NCBI GenBank assembly: GCA_020723405.1
Contig: DYIY01000011.1
Span: 62,001-126,000 of the forward strand
Origin: Thiobacillus denitrificans
GTDB taxonomy: Bacteria; Pseudomonadota; Gammaproteobacteria; Burkholderiales; Thiobacillaceae
Length of the DNA stretch: 64,000 bases
Direction: 5' to 3'
Shown here: positions 20,041 through 29,587 of the stretch, piece after piece
Position numbering within the stretch: position 1 is the first letter of the stretch
Layout: each line of letters starts with the position of its first letter
Made by a program: the position numbers and the translations under genes
Notes under the pieces: generated by a model
The model's input: only the letters and a program-made list of their open reading frames with translations
Database searches by the model: none
What the model was told of the DNA's origin: nothing

Positions 20041-21153
20041 ATGGGCCATACAGCCATGATCCACGTCGCCCCCGCCCACTCTCCCCACGCCCACGCACCC
20101 ACCAGCGTGGGCATGATCATGGCCACGGTGTTGCTGGCCCTGGCGCCGGCCACCCTGTTCGGCTTCTGGCTGTTCGGCTGGCCTGCCTTCAACCTGTGGG
20201 CGGTGGCCATCCTCACCGCCCTGGCCACGGAAGCCGCCTGTGTGGGGCTGGCCGGCCGCGCCGCCAAACCGGTGCTGCTGGACGGCTCCGCCGCCCTCAC
20301 GGCCTGGCTGCTGGCCCTCTCCCTGCCCCCCTGGGCGCCCTGGTGGCTGGCCGCCCTGGGCAGTTTCTTCGCCATCCTGGTGGGCAAGCAGGTGTTCGGC
20401 GGCCTGGGCCAGAACGTGTTCAACCCGGCCATGGCCGCCCGGGTGATGCTGCTCATCGCCTTCCCGGTGGAAATGACCCTGTGGACCACCCCGGGCAGTT
20501 TCCCTTCGGCCCAGTTGCCCAGCTTCCTGGAAAGTCTGTCCATCACCTTCGGCGGCGCCCCGATGGACGCCATGGCCAGCGCTTCCCTGCTGGGCCACGT
20601 GAAGACCGAATTCACCCGGGGCATCGACCTGGCCCACAGTCTGCCCGCCCTGTTCGGCCACTCCCAGACCGGACTGGGGGATGCCGCCTGGGGATCCCGG
20701 GCCGGCAGCCTGGGGGAGACCTCGGCCCTGCTTCTGCTGGCCGGCGGCCTGGTACTCATCGCCCGGCGCGTCATCACCTGGCACGCCCCGGTGGCCATGC
20801 TGCTGGGCGTGGCCCTGCCCGCCCTCATCGCCAGCCTGTTGGACCCGGCCCACTATCTGGACCCGGCCGCCCATCTGTTGTCCGGTGGCCTCATGCTGGC
20901 GGCATTCTTCATCGTCACCGATCCGGTCACCTGTCCCAATACCAGCGCCGGACAATTCGCCTTCGGCCTGGGGGCCGGCCTGCTCACCTGGATCATCCGC
21001 ACCTGGGGCGGCTATCCGGAGGGTGTGGCCTTCGCGGTCCTGCTCATGAATGCCGCCACGCCGGTCATCGACCGCTACGTGAAGCCGCGCATCTATGGCC
21101 GCACCCGGGACGGCAAGCCCTTGCCGGCCGAAACCAGCGGGAAGGGGGCCTGA
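20041..21153 (+). CDS. rnfD: RnfD, FMN-carrying membrane subunit
   Basis: An integral membrane protein of up to 370 residues. GKQVFGGLGQNVFNPAM and DPVTCPNTSAGQ are conserved loops shared with NqrB. ATG 20041 and ATG 20056 are both possible; neither has a clear ribosome-binding site, and a gap of 67 bases separates it from rnfC. At the position where RnfD normally carries the FMN-bound Thr (D-x-x-S-G-A-T-P-L type), this protein reads DAMASASLL, with Ser182 aligned to the Thr. Either FMN is esterified to Ser or this subunit is altered. Confidence 0.93.
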   Translation: MGHTAMIHVAPAHSPHAHAPTSVGMIMATVLLALAPATLFGFWLFGWPAFNLWAVAILTALATEAACVGLAGRAAKPVLLDGSAALTAWLLALSLPPWAPWWLAALGSFFAILVGKQVFGGLGQNVFNPAMAARVMLLIAFPVEMTLWTTPGSFPSAQLPSFLESLSITFGGAPMDAMASASLLGHVKTEFTRGIDLAHSLPALFGHSQTGLGDAAWGSRAGSLGETSALLLLAGGLVLIARRVITWHAPVAMLLGVALPALIASLLDPAHYLDPAAHLLSGGLMLAAFFIVTDPVTCPNTSAGQFAFGLGAGLLTWIIRTWGGYPEGVAFAVLLMNAATPVIDRYVKPRIYGRTRDGKPLPAETSGKGA

Positions 21154-21154
21154 C

Positions 21155-21796
21155 ATGGATCTGGACAGCCTGCGCGGCAAACTTTCCTACCAGGGCCTGC
21201 TGCTGGGCGGCACGGCCCTGCTCACCAGCGCCGCCCTGGCCCTGGCTTCCAGGGCCACCGGTCCGGACATTGAAAAGGCGGCGGCCGAGGATCTGAAGCA
21301 GTCCCTGACCCAGGTGTTGCCGGGCCACTACGAGAACAACCTGCTCGAAGACACGCTGGAAATGCCCGGCCCCGGCGGCAAGCCCATCACCATCTACCGG
21401 GCCCGCCGGGCCGGCCAGGTGGCGGCCGTGGTGTTTCCGGTCAGCGGCCGGGGCTATGCCGGCGCCATCGACTGCATCATGAGCGTGGACCGGGAGGGCA
21501 GGATCATCGGCGTGCGGGTGCTCAAGCACACGGAAACCCCGGGCCTGGGGGACAAGATCGAGCCGGCCAAGGGCGACTGGATCCACAGCTTCGAAGGCAA
21601 GTATCTCGGAGATCCGACGCCGGACAAATTCGCCGTGAAGAAGGATGGCGGCGTGTTCGACCAGTTCGCCGGCGCCACCATCACTCCCCGGGCCGTGGTC
21701 AAGGCGGTGAAGGGGGGTCTGGACTTCTTCCAACAGGAGCAGGCCGTCCTCCTGGACGCCCAGACCCAGGCCGTCGCCAGGAAGGAAACGCCATGA
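21155..21796 (+). CDS. rnfG: RnfG, periplasmic FMN subunit
   Basis: A 213-residue protein with one N-terminal membrane helix (about residues 13-32) and an FMN-binding domain. The covalent FMN site is Thr175 in [13 protein letters not shown], corresponding to the S/T-GAT motif with Ala in the first position. [11 protein letters not shown] is the other family signature. It starts two bases after the rnfD stop and overlaps rnfE by four bases. It mediates electron transfer within the Rnf pump. Confidence 0.94.
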   Translation: MDLDSLRGKLSYQGLLLGGTALLTSAALALASRATGPDIEKAAAEDLKQSLTQVLPGHYENNLLEDTLEMPGPGGKPITIYRARRAGQVAAVVFPVSGRGYAGAIDCIMSVDREGRIIGVRVLKHTETPGLGDKIEPAKGDWIHSFEGKYLGDPTPDKFAVKKDGGVFDQFAGATITPRAVVKAVKGGLDFFQQEQAVLLDAQTQAVARKETP

Positions 21797-22473
21797 CCGA
21801 CTACGCCCGCATCACCAAGGACGGCCTCTGGGACAACAACGTGGTGTTTTCCCAGATGCTGGCCCTGTGCCCGCTGCTGGCCGTGACCGGCACCGCCACC
21901 AACGGCCTGGGCATGGGCCTGGCCACCACCGCCGTGCTGGTCTCCTCCAACATCCTCATCGCCAGCCTGCGCCGCTTCATCAGTCCGGAAGTGCGTATCC
22001 CCGTCTACATCGTCTTCATCGCCACCCTGGTGACCCTGGTGGACATGAGCCTCAACGCCTGGGTCCACGAACTCTACAAAGTGCTCGGGCTGTTCATCGC
22101 CCTCATCGTGGTGAACTGCGCGGTACTTGGCCGGGCCGAGTCCTTTGCCTCGAAGAACCCGGTGGCAGCCTCCGCAGTGGACGGCCTGATGATGGGCCTG
22201 GGTTTCACCTTCGCCCTGGTGGCCATCGGCGGGGTGCGGGAAATTCTGGGGAGCGGCACCCTGTTCGCCAATGCCCACCTGCTGCTGGGGGAGAGTTTCG
22301 CCTTCCTGGAAATGAAGCTGATTCCGGAATACAGGGGCTTCCTGCTCATGATCCTGCCCCCCGGCGGCTTCATGGCCGTGGGCTTCCTGCTGGCCGCCAA
22401 GCGGGTCATCGACCGCCGCCAGGCCGAGCGCAAGGCGGCTGCGGTCGTACCGGAACCCGCCGCTGCAAGCTGA
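21793..22473 (+). CDS. rnfE: RnfE, membrane subunit of Rnf complex
   Basis: A 226-residue, six-helix homologue of RnfA with inverted topology. The Cys-containing half-repeats are [14 protein letters not shown] and [18 protein letters not shown] overlap with rnfG. Together with RnfA it holds the membrane 2Fe-2S cluster. Confidence 0.94.
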   Translation: MTDYARITKDGLWDNNVVFSQMLALCPLLAVTGTATNGLGMGLATTAVLVSSNILIASLRRFISPEVRIPVYIVFIATLVTLVDMSLNAWVHELYKVLGLFIALIVVNCAVLGRAESFASKNPVAASAVDGLMMGLGFTFALVAIGGVREILGSGTLFANAHLLLGESFAFLEMKLIPEYRGFLLMILPPGGFMAVGFLLAAKRVIDRRQAERKAAAVVPEPAAAS

Positions 22474-22483
22474 GGAGCTGACC

Positions 22484-22765
22484 ATGCAGATCGCCGTCGC
22501 CTATTCCGACCCCGCCCAGCAAGCCTGGCTGCGCATCGACGTGCCCGAAGACAGCACCGTGGAGCAGGCCATCATCAAGTCGGGCATCCTGCGCCAATTT
22601 CCCCACATCGATCTGGAAACCCAGATGGTGGGCATCTTCGGCAAGCAGACCAAGCTGGACGCCCCCCTGAAGGCCGGGGACCGCATCGAGATCTACCGCA
22701 AGATCACCGCCGATCCCGCCTCGGTGCCCCGCCGCCGCATGGCGGACGACGACGACGACGATTGA
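22484..22765 (+). CDS. rnfH: RnfH, ubiquitin-fold protein of the rnf operon
   Basis: A 93-residue beta-grasp protein of the RnfH family. It contains VAYSDPAQQAWLRIDVPE, VGIFGKQTKLDAPLKAGDRIEIYR and an acidic tail of six Asp. It is the last gene of the rnf operon, ten bases after rnfE, with GAGGAG upstream. The role is unclear: in Rhodobacter rnfH is needed for full nitrogen fixation. It is convergent with the Rrf2 gene, and in the 78-base gap I see no clear terminator. Confidence 0.9.
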   Translation: MQIAVAYSDPAQQAWLRIDVPEDSTVEQAIIKSGILRQFPHIDLETQMVGIFGKQTKLDAPLKAGDRIEIYRKITADPASVPRRRMADDDDDD

Positions 22766-22843
22766 CGGTGATGGCGTGAAAAGGTGCCGGGGTCGGGGAG
22801 GCTGCCGCGCCGAGACGATTTCTGGATACGGGGATGGGACCCT

Positions 22844-23302
22844 TCAGAGGGTTTCCAGCATGCCGACGTTCAGGCCCTTCAGTTCGCAACGCCCCTTGCG
22901 CACGGCGTCCACCAGATTGGACAGGTTCTGCTCCTTGAGCAGTTCGAACAGTTTCTCTTTCACCGGCCGCCAGTTGCAGTGCATGGCACAGGCGGTCTCG
23001 TCGGAACACTCCTTGAAGCCCAGGAAGCATTCCTTGGTGGCCTTTTCCCCGCCCACCACGGTCATGATCTCCATGAGATTCAGGTCCCTGGCGTCGCGCA
23101 TCATGTAGTAGCCCCCCTGGCGGCCCCGGGTGGAGCCCACGATGCCCCGGCGGGAGAACTCCTGCATGAGCTTGCTCAGATAGGGAAGGGGCAGATCCAG
23201 TTGATCGGCCAGGGAGCGGCAGAGCACGTGGCTCCCCGCCGGCTCGGAAGCCAGCACGACCAGAGCCTGGATGGCGTATTGGCTGCTACGGGAAAAAATC
23301 AT
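22844..23302 (-). CDS. Rrf2-family Fe-S transcriptional regulator
   Basis: A 152-residue Rrf2/IscR-type winged-helix regulator beginning MIFSRSSQYAIQALVVLA. The DNA-binding helix region includes LPLPYLSKLMQEFSRRGIV. Putative cluster ligands are three Cys and a His in ECFLGFKECSDETACAMH, spaced much like IscR Cys92/98/104 and His107. It should therefore sense iron-sulfur status, redox or NO. ATG 23302 is chosen over 23329 because the sigma-54 promoter at 23332-23347 would start transcription near 23321. Its promoter and NifA-type site place it in the nitrogen-fixation regulon, next to rnf. Confidence 0.88.
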   Translation of the reverse strand: MIFSRSSQYAIQALVVLASEPAGSHVLCRSLADQLDLPLPYLSKLMQEFSRRGIVGSTRGRQGGYYMMRDARDLNLMEIMTVVGGEKATKECFLGFKECSDETACAMHCNWRPVKEKLFELLKEQNLSNLVDAVRKGRCELKGLNVGMLETL

Positions 23303-23331
23303 CTGGAGGTCCGAATAGTTTGTTGTCATTG

Positions 23332-23347
23332 TGCAATATCCATACCA
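23332..23347 (-). promoter_or_regulatory. sigma-54 promoter of the Rrf2 gene
   Basis: On the minus strand TGGTATGGATATTGCA, with GG and GC ten bases apart and a perfect TTGCA half. It lies 30-45 bases before ATG 23302, and it rules out a start at 23329. Confidence 0.72.
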
Positions 23348-23464
23348 GTCCCGGCACAAGAGCACCCCATAAAATGTTTTGCTGGATTGCCCGGGATGGC
23401 GCGGCATGGCCCGGCCCGCCCCCTGAATCCACCCCCGGGCACGGTCTGTCACAAGCGCAACAAT

Positions 23465-23500
23465 GCCTGGGCTTTGTCGTCAATACGACAAAGCCCGGGC
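23465..23500. terminator. 16-bp hairpin containing a NifA-type TGT-N10-ACA site
   Basis: A near-perfect inverted repeat: GGGCTTTGTCGT at 23469-23480, loop CAAT, ACGACAAAGCCC at 23485-23496, with flanking pairs extending it to 16. It sits right after the stop of the HDOD gene (minus strand) and can end that transcript, though there is no T run. TGT at 23475-23477 and ACA at 23488-23490 also form a NifA upstream activator sequence, about 130 bases upstream of the Rrf2 sigma-54 promoter. The same DNA may thus be terminator and activator site. Confidence 0.6.
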
Positions 23501-23506
23501 ATGGTC

Positions 23507-24370
23507 TCAGGGCCCGCCCGGGGCTGCGTCCGGCAGGCTTTGCAGGGTGGCGTTGAGCAGGCCGGCCTTGTCTTCGGCGGACAGGCCCGGGAGCACGCCC
23601 ACCACCACGTCCAGGGTGGCACCCGTGAGCTTGACCGCTTCCCGCATGTCGTCGGGCAGGGCCGGATCCGTGGCGCCGTTGCCCAGGTGCCGGGCGGTGT
23701 TCACCGCCAGCCGGGCCAGCCGGGCGCGCAGGTTCTCGTCGCCGCGGATGAGTTGGCGGATGAGGGGCGGTAGCCCCCAGTTGTCGATGAGCAGCAGGGT
23801 CAGGTCCATGAAGGCGAAGCCGCAGGCCTGGCGCTGGGCCTGGTCGCTGCGCGGGGCCCGGCCGCTGTGCAGTTCCTCCAGGGCCTGGGCCGGCAGCTCC
23901 GGCGTGAAGGCCCACAATTCGATTTCCCCGGCGTTGGCCAGGAGCACGGCCATGGCCAGTTCCCCCGGATCCAGATCGTGGCGCAGCCCGCCCCAGGCCA
24001 GGGCGATGCGTGCGCCCCGGGCATCACGCCCCTCGGCGGCCAGGAAGCCTCCGTTGTCTTCGTCCACCAGGGGCGATGAGCGGATCTGTTCCTTGAACAA
24101 CTGGGTGCCCAGGGCCAGCACGACGCCCAGGGGGGTGGTGATGTCCCGGGCCAGACGGCGGGGCAGGCGTTTGTTGGCTTCCCGCAGCAGGCGCAGGGCC
24201 AGCAGGGGGTCATCGAGGAGCAGGGCGGAATAGGCGTGGGCGGACAGGCTGTCCTCGGAGCCCGCTTCCAGGGCCTCCAGGGCCGCCAGGGTCGAAGGCT
24301 TGATGGGCTGCTCCTTGTATTCCAGGAAAGCCGCCCACTGGCCGGGGCCCCACCAGCGCTTGCCGGGCAT
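23507..24370 (-). CDS. HDOD-domain signalling protein
   Basis: A 287-residue protein resembling HDOD proteins. It has a short N-terminal region with WWGPGQWAAFLEYK, a helical core with DDPLLALRLLREANKRLPRR and DITTPLGVVLALGTQLFKEQI, then LLIDNWGLPPLIRQLI. Classical HD catalytic His-Asp pairs are not conserved, as is normal for HDOD. Such proteins act in signal transduction and gene control, and the mechanism is poorly known. It is 85 bases downstream of glnE on the same strand. Confidence 0.7.
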   Translation of the reverse strand: MPGKRWWGPGQWAAFLEYKEQPIKPSTLAALEALEAGSEDSLSAHAYSALLLDDPLLALRLLREANKRLPRRLARDITTPLGVVLALGTQLFKEQIRSSPLVDEDNGGFLAAEGRDARGARIALAWGGLRHDLDPGELAMAVLLANAGEIELWAFTPELPAQALEELHSGRAPRSDQAQRQACGFAFMDLTLLLIDNWGLPPLIRQLIRGDENLRARLARLAVNTARHLGNGATDPALPDDMREAVKLTGATLDVVVGVLPGLSAEDKAGLLNATLQSLPDAAPGGP

Positions 24371-24455
24371 GAAAACTCCGCTTAATCAAGGCATTGCCAG
24401 CAATGACGGCAGATGGGGAACATTTCTTAAGGGTGCGTGGGCAAACCCCTCTCCA

Positions 24456-27134
24456 TCACGGCACCCCGAACACGTTCAACCACAAGGCCTGCACCGCCTG
24501 CATCTCCCGGGCCAGCCCGCCGTGGTCGGTGCGGGCGTGCTCCAGGCCTTCCAGCTTGAGGGCGTGCTGGCGACGGCGCAGTTCCCGGTAGGCGTCCGCG
24601 GCGGCATGCCCGATGTCGGCAGGCAGCAGGCCCAGTTCGCCGGCCCTGCGCAGGAGGGCGATGTTGCCCACGTTGGCCAGCAACTCCGGGTGCCGTCCGG
24701 CTTGGGCCAGGACCAGGTATTGCACGGCGAATTCCACGTCCACCAGGCCGCCCCGATCGTGTTTCAGGTCGAACAGGCCGCTGGGGTTGGGGTGGCCATC
24801 CAGCATTTTCTGCCGCATGGCCAGCACGTCTTCCCGCAGCTTGGCCGGGTCACGGGCCTGGGATAGAACGCTTTCCCGGATGCCATCGAAACGCTGGCCC
24901 ACGGCCCGGTCGCCACAGCAGAAGCGGGCCCGGGTGAGGGCCTGATGCTCCCAGGTCCAGGCATGGTGCTGCTGGTAGTCCTCGAAGGCTTCCAGGCTGC
25001 TTACCAGGAGGCCCGAGGCGCCGTCCGGGCGCAGGCGCAGGTCGGTCTCGAAGAGGATGCCGGCGGCGGTGTGGGTGCCCATCCAGGTGTTGAGCCGCTT
25101 GCCCAGGCGGGCGTAGATGTCCTGGGCGTCCGGGTGGGGGTCGTCGTAGAGGAAGACGATGTCCAGGTCCGAGGCGTAGCCCAGTTCCTTGCCTCCCAGC
25201 TTGCCGTAGGCCACCACGGCAAAGGCGGGTTGCTCCCGGTGGCGTCCGGACAGGTTGGCCCAGACCAGGTCCAGGGTGGCCTGAACCAGGAGGTCGGCGA
25301 GATCCGACAGGTGGTCGGAGAGCTTTTCCAAGGTCCACAGGCCGGCCAGGTCCTGGGCCAGAAGGCGAAAGGTTTCCGATTGCTTGAAGTGGCGCAGTTC
25401 GTCCATCTGCCGTTCCACGTCCCCGGCCTGCTCGGCCAGACGCCGGGCCAGTTCCTCGGCGGCCCGGGGCCAGTCGGGCGGGGCCATGAGCTGGCGGGCA
25501 TCCAGCAGTTCGTCCAGCAGGCGGGGCTGGCGGGTCAGATACTGGGCGGCCCAGGGGCTGCTGCTGAGGATGCGGGCCACCTGGCGCAGGGTCTGGGGAT
25601 ATTCCCGCAGCAGGGCCAGGTAGGGGCCCCGTTTGGCGATGGCTTCCAGCAGGTCCAGCACCCGTTTCAAGGTCTCGCCGGCGTTGGGGAAGGTGGCCGC
25701 CACCTGGATCAGGGGCGGCAGCAGTCCGTCCAGAATGGCCTTGTTGCCCGCCGGCAGGCCGGCATAGCGGCTGCCGCCCTTGAGGGCCTGCAACAGGCGC
25801 AGGGCGGCCTCCGGGTCCGGATACCCCACAGCCCGGAGCCGGGCCACGGCATCGTCGCCGGCCAGATCGCACAGGCCGGCCAGGGCATGGCCGGACTGGT
25901 CTTCCTGGGGGGCGCCGAACACCTGCTCGAAGTAGCCGGCGATGCGTTTGCGCAGGCTGTTCAGGTGGGCCTCGAAGCCTTCCCAGTCGGCGTAGCCCAT
26001 GGCCTGGGCCACCCGGGCCCGGTCCGCCGGATCATGGGGGAGGGTCTGGGTCTGGGCGTCGTCCAGATATTGCAAGCGGTGTTCCAGGTTGCGCAGGAAG
26101 ACGTAGGTGCCGTCCATCTCGGCGGACTGCTCGGCGGGAATCAGCCCGGCTGCGGCCAACTCGCGCAGCAAGACCCGGGTGGGCCGCTGGCGCAGGCGGG
26201 GCAGACGGCCACCGCGGATGAGCTGGAACACCTGGGCGATGAATTCGATTTCGCGGATGCCGCCGGGACCCAGCTTGATGTTGTCGGCCATGTCCTTGCG
26301 CGCCACTTCCCGGCGGATCTGGGCATGCAGGTCGCGCATCGAAGCGAAGGCGCCGAAATCCAGGTACTTGCGATAGACGAAGGGCTGCACCAGTTGCTCC
26401 AGTTCGTCGAGACGCTCGCCGGTGAGGGCCCGGCCCTTGATCCAGGCGTAGCGTTCCCATTCCCGGGCCTGGGTGTAGAAGTACTCCTCCAGCATGGCGA
26501 AGCTGGAGGCCAGGGGGCCTTCGTTGCCGTAGGGGCGCAGGCGCATGTCCACCCGGAACACGTAGCCGTCGCCGGTCTTGTCGTCCAGGGCGCTGATGAG
26601 GCGCTTGCCCAGGCGGGTGAAGAACTCGTTGTTGCGCAGCTTGCGCGGCCCGGCGGTCTCTCCATCCTCCGGATAGACGAAGATCAGGTCGATGTCCGAG
26701 GAAGCGTTGAGCTCGCCGCCCCCCAGCTTGCCCATGCCCACCACGATCAAGCGCTGGGGCCGGCCTTCGCCGTCCAGGGGTTCGCCGTGGATGCCGGCCA
26801 GGTCCTGATGATGGAAATCCACGGCGGCCCGGATGGTGGCTTCGGCCAGACGGGTCAGGGTCGTTGTCACCTCCCCCAGGTCCGCCAGGCCGGCCAGGTC
26901 CCGGGCCATCACCCGGGCGAAGACCCGTTCGCGCAGGCGGCGCAGGCGGCTCTTCAGGTCCTCGTCGTTGGCCATGGGCGGGGCCAGGAAATCGGCCATC
27001 TCGGCAACGTCCAGGGGACGCTCCAGGGTGTCGGACAGCCAGCCGGCAAGCTCCGGTCGGGCCTGGAGCCGGGCGGCCAGCCAGCGGCTGTAGCCGGAGG
27101 CGGCGTTGCTGGGAGGAGCGGCGTGGGTTTCCAT
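24456..27134 (-). CDS. glnE: GlnE, glutamine synthetase adenylyltransferase/deadenylylase
   Basis: A bifunctional enzyme of 892 residues, slightly shorter than the usual 930-950. Two nucleotidyltransferase domains are visible: VGMGKLGGGELNASSDIDLIF (about residue 152) and VAYGKLGGKELGYASDLDIVF (about 645). Each is followed by an RLRP segment (DMRLRPYGN and DLRLRPDGA). It adds AMP to glutamine synthetase when nitrogen is plentiful and removes it when nitrogen is short, under PII control. It lies near the nif/rnf block, which fits a nitrogen theme, but has no shared transcript with it. Confidence 0.96.
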   Translation of the reverse strand: METHAAPPSNAASGYSRWLAARLQARPELAGWLSDTLERPLDVAEMADFLAPPMANDEDLKSRLRRLRERVFARVMARDLAGLADLGEVTTTLTRLAEATIRAAVDFHHQDLAGIHGEPLDGEGRPQRLIVVGMGKLGGGELNASSDIDLIFVYPEDGETAGPRKLRNNEFFTRLGKRLISALDDKTGDGYVFRVDMRLRPYGNEGPLASSFAMLEEYFYTQAREWERYAWIKGRALTGERLDELEQLVQPFVYRKYLDFGAFASMRDLHAQIRREVARKDMADNIKLGPGGIREIEFIAQVFQLIRGGRLPRLRQRPTRVLLRELAAAGLIPAEQSAEMDGTYVFLRNLEHRLQYLDDAQTQTLPHDPADRARVAQAMGYADWEGFEAHLNSLRKRIAGYFEQVFGAPQEDQSGHALAGLCDLAGDDAVARLRAVGYPDPEAALRLLQALKGGSRYAGLPAGNKAILDGLLPPLIQVAATFPNAGETLKRVLDLLEAIAKRGPYLALLREYPQTLRQVARILSSSPWAAQYLTRQPRLLDELLDARQLMAPPDWPRAAEELARRLAEQAGDVERQMDELRHFKQSETFRLLAQDLAGLWTLEKLSDHLSDLADLLVQATLDLVWANLSGRHREQPAFAVVAYGKLGGKELGYASDLDIVFLYDDPHPDAQDIYARLGKRLNTWMGTHTAAGILFETDLRLRPDGASGLLVSSLEAFEDYQQHHAWTWEHQALTRARFCCGDRAVGQRFDGIRESVLSQARDPAKLREDVLAMRQKMLDGHPNPSGLFDLKHDRGGLVDVEFAVQYLVLAQAGRHPELLANVGNIALLRRAGELGLLPADIGHAAADAYRELRRRQHALKLEGLEHARTDHGGLAREMQAVQALWLNVFGVP

Positions 27135-27300
27135 GGTCAGGGGCTTTTTGTAGGGATTACCACGATACGACCATTTTCAGACTTGGAAAATGCGGGTGTT
27201 GCAATGCAAAATGCCAACCGAGACGAAGTGGCCTAACTTTGTCGCTTCCTTGGGGGAGGAAACGACTTGTTCTCAATTTGCCGTCGAGGAGACGCACCAC

Positions 27301-29289
27301 ATGAGCACCACCATCGAATCCGTCCTGCACGAAAACCGGGTCTTTGAGCCTTCCGCCGAGTTTGTCGCCCAGGCCAACGTTTCGGGCATGGACGCCTACA
27401 AGGCCCTGTGCGCTGCCGCCGAAGCCGATTACGAAGGTTTCTGGGGCAAGCTTGCCAACGAAAACGTGGTCTGGAAAGAACCCTTCACCCAGGTTCTGGA
27501 CGAGTCCAACGCACCCTTCTACAAGTGGTTCACCGGCGGCAAGCTCAACGTCTCCTACAACTGCCTGGACAAAAACATCGAAGCCGGCCTGGGCGACAAA
27601 GTGGCTCTGATCTTCGAAGCCGACAAGGGCGAAGTCACCAAGGTCACCTACCGGGAACTGCTGGCCAAGGTGGGCAAGTTTGCCAACGCCCTGAAGAGCC
27701 TGGGCGTGAAGAAGGGCGACCGGGTCATCATCTACCTGCCCATGTCCGTGGAAGGTGTGGTGGCCATGCAGGCCTGCGCCCGTATCGGCGCCACCCACTC
27801 CGTGGTGTTCGGCGGTTTCTCCGCCACCGCCCTGCGGGACCGTATCGAAGACGCCGGTGCGGTGCTCATCATCACCGCCGACGAACAGTGCCGGGGCGGC
27901 AAGAACATCCCCCTGAAGCCCGCCGTGGATGAAGCCATGACCCTGGGCGGCACCGACTCCGTGAAGAACGTGGTGGTCTACCAGCGCACCGGCGGCCCCG
28001 CCACCATGGTGGCCGGCCGTGACCTGTGGTGGCACGACGTGGTGGCCAGCCAATCGGAAACCTGCGAGCCCGAGTGGGTGGATGCCGAGCATCCCCTGTT
28101 CCTGCTCTATACCTCCGGTTCCACCGGCAAGCCCAAGGGCGTGCAGCATTCCACCGGCGGCTACCTGTTGCACGCCATCATGACCACCAAGTGGACCTTC
28201 GACCTGAAGCCCAACGACGTGTTCTGGTGCACCGCCGACATCGGCTGGGTCACCGGACACACCTACATCACCTACGGTCCCCTGGCCTGTGGCGGCACGG
28301 AGATCGTCTTCGAGGGCGTGCCCACCTACCCGGACGCCGGCCGTTTCTGGAAGATGATCCAGGACCACAAGGTCAACATCTTCTACACGGCCCCCACGGC
28401 CATCCGTTCCCTGATCAAGGCCAGCGAAGCCAACGCCGCTGCCCATCCGCGCAATTACGACCTGAGCAGCCTGCGCGTGCTGGGTTCCGTGGGCGAGCCC
28501 ATCAACCCCGAAGCCTGGATGTGGTACCACGACAACATCGGCGGCGGCAAATGCCCCATCATGGACACCTTCTGGCAGACCGAAACCGGCGGCCACGTCA
28601 TCACCCCCCTGCCCGGCGTCACCCCCCTGGTGCCCGGCTCCTGCACCCTGCCCTTCCCCGGCATCATGGTCACCGTGGTGGACGAAGCCGGCCATGAGGT
28701 GGAATGGGGCAAGGGGGGCTTCCTGGTCATCAAGAAGCCCTGGCCCTCCATGATCCGCACCATCTGGGGGGATCCGGAGCGCTTCAAGAAGAGCTACTTC
28801 CCCGAGGACCTGGGCGGCAAGCTCTACCTGGCGGGCGACGGCGCCGTGCGCGATGCCAAGACCGGCTACTTCACCATCATGGGCCGCATCGACGACGTGC
28901 TGAACGTGTCCGGCCACCGCATGGGCACCATGGAAATCGAATCCGCCCTGGTCAGCCACCCCCTGGTGGCCGAAGCCGCCGTGGTGGGCAAACCCCACGA
29001 CATCAAGGGCGAAGCCATCGTCGCCTACGTGGTGCTGAAGCGGGCCCGCCCCACGGGCGACGAGGCCAAGCAGATCGTCAACGACCTGCGCAACCACGTG
29101 GGCCACGAGATCGGCCCCATCGCCAAGCCCGACGAAATCCGTTTCGGCGACAACCTGCCCAAGACCCGCTCCGGCAAGATCATGCGCCGCCTGCTGCGCA
29201 CCCTGGCCAAGGGCGAAGAGATCACCTCCGACGTGTCCACCCTGGAAAACCCGGCGATCCTTGACCAGCTCAAGGAGGTGGTCAAGTAA
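27301..29289 (+). CDS. acs: acetyl-CoA synthetase
   Basis: A 662-residue AMP-forming acetate-CoA ligase. The P-loop-like motif [14 protein letters not shown], the [10 protein letters not shown] acetate-site region and the C-terminal [10 protein letters not shown] containing the Lys that is acetylated in Acs are all present. GAGGAGACG at 27287-27295 supports ATG 27301. The 166-base gap from the divergent glnE gene is its promoter region. I see no convincing sigma-54 element there. The codons are strongly biased, suggesting high expression. Confidence 0.96.
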   Translation: MSTTIESVLHENRVFEPSAEFVAQANVSGMDAYKALCAAAEADYEGFWGKLANENVVWKEPFTQVLDESNAPFYKWFTGGKLNVSYNCLDKNIEAGLGDKVALIFEADKGEVTKVTYRELLAKVGKFANALKSLGVKKGDRVIIYLPMSVEGVVAMQACARIGATHSVVFGGFSATALRDRIEDAGAVLIITADEQCRGGKNIPLKPAVDEAMTLGGTDSVKNVVVYQRTGGPATMVAGRDLWWHDVVASQSETCEPEWVDAEHPLFLLYTSGSTGKPKGVQHSTGGYLLHAIMTTKWTFDLKPNDVFWCTADIGWVTGHTYITYGPLACGGTEIVFEGVPTYPDAGRFWKMIQDHKVNIFYTAPTAIRSLIKASEANAAAHPRNYDLSSLRVLGSVGEPINPEAWMWYHDNIGGGKCPIMDTFWQTETGGHVITPLPGVTPLVPGSCTLPFPGIMVTVVDEAGHEVEWGKGGFLVIKKPWPSMIRTIWGDPERFKKSYFPEDLGGKLYLAGDGAVRDAKTGYFTIMGRIDDVLNVSGHRMGTMEIESALVSHPLVAEAAVVGKPHDIKGEAIVAYVVLKRARPTGDEAKQIVNDLRNHVGHEIGPIAKPDEIRFGDNLPKTRSGKIMRRLLRTLAKGEEITSDVSTLENPAILDQLKEVVK

Positions 29290-29321
29290 ACGGTCTGCCG
29301 CTCAAGGCGAAGCCGGATCGG

Positions 29322-29362
29322 CGGGTTTTAGCGGGTTCAAGAAAGGCCGGGGCTAAAACCCG
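29322..29362 (+). repeat. inverted repeat downstream of acs
   Basis: CGGGTTTTAGC at 29322-29332 pairs with GCTAAAACCCG at 29352-29362 across a 19-base loop. It lies 33 bases after the acs stop and precedes a stronger hairpin. It may protect the acs mRNA 3' end or help termination. Confidence 0.5.
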
Positions 29363-29413
29363 GCCATCCTGAAACCGATGAAGGAAGGGGTGAAGCGATT
29401 CACCCCGGTCTTT

Positions 29414-29447
29414 ACGACGAAGCGGCCTGTAGGCCGCTTCGTCGTTT
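29414..29447. terminator. 14-bp stem terminator after acs
   Basis: ACGACGAAGCGGCC at 29414-29427, tetraloop TGTA, then GGCCGCTTCGTCGT at 29432-29445 and TT. The perfect stem ending in a short T run fits a rho-independent terminator for acs. Confidence 0.75.
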
Positions 29448-29587
29448 CCGGAGCCGGGACATCCGCAACCGGGCCCAGCCATGATCCCAGTCAAGGTGCG
29501 GTCTCAATGTCGAGAGCAGATTGCCGATAACAGTTCTGGAAGCACCCTTCCACCGAATTGCGAATCCAACACCGCTCGGAGTTCATC

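Noticed and set aside
23303..23329. Upstream ATG 23329 as start of the Rrf2 gene
   Set aside because: The predicted sigma-54 transcription start near 23321 lies downstream of it, and family members begin at the SRSSQYAIQA segment.
27185..27215. Sigma-54-like GG-N10-GC upstream of acs
   Set aside because: Only the GG and GC dinucleotides fit; the rest of the consensus is poor and no NifA or NtrC site is near.
27446..27455. GCAAGCTTGC inside acs
   Set aside because: It is within a conserved coding segment (GKLANE) and not upstream of a start, so it is probably chance.
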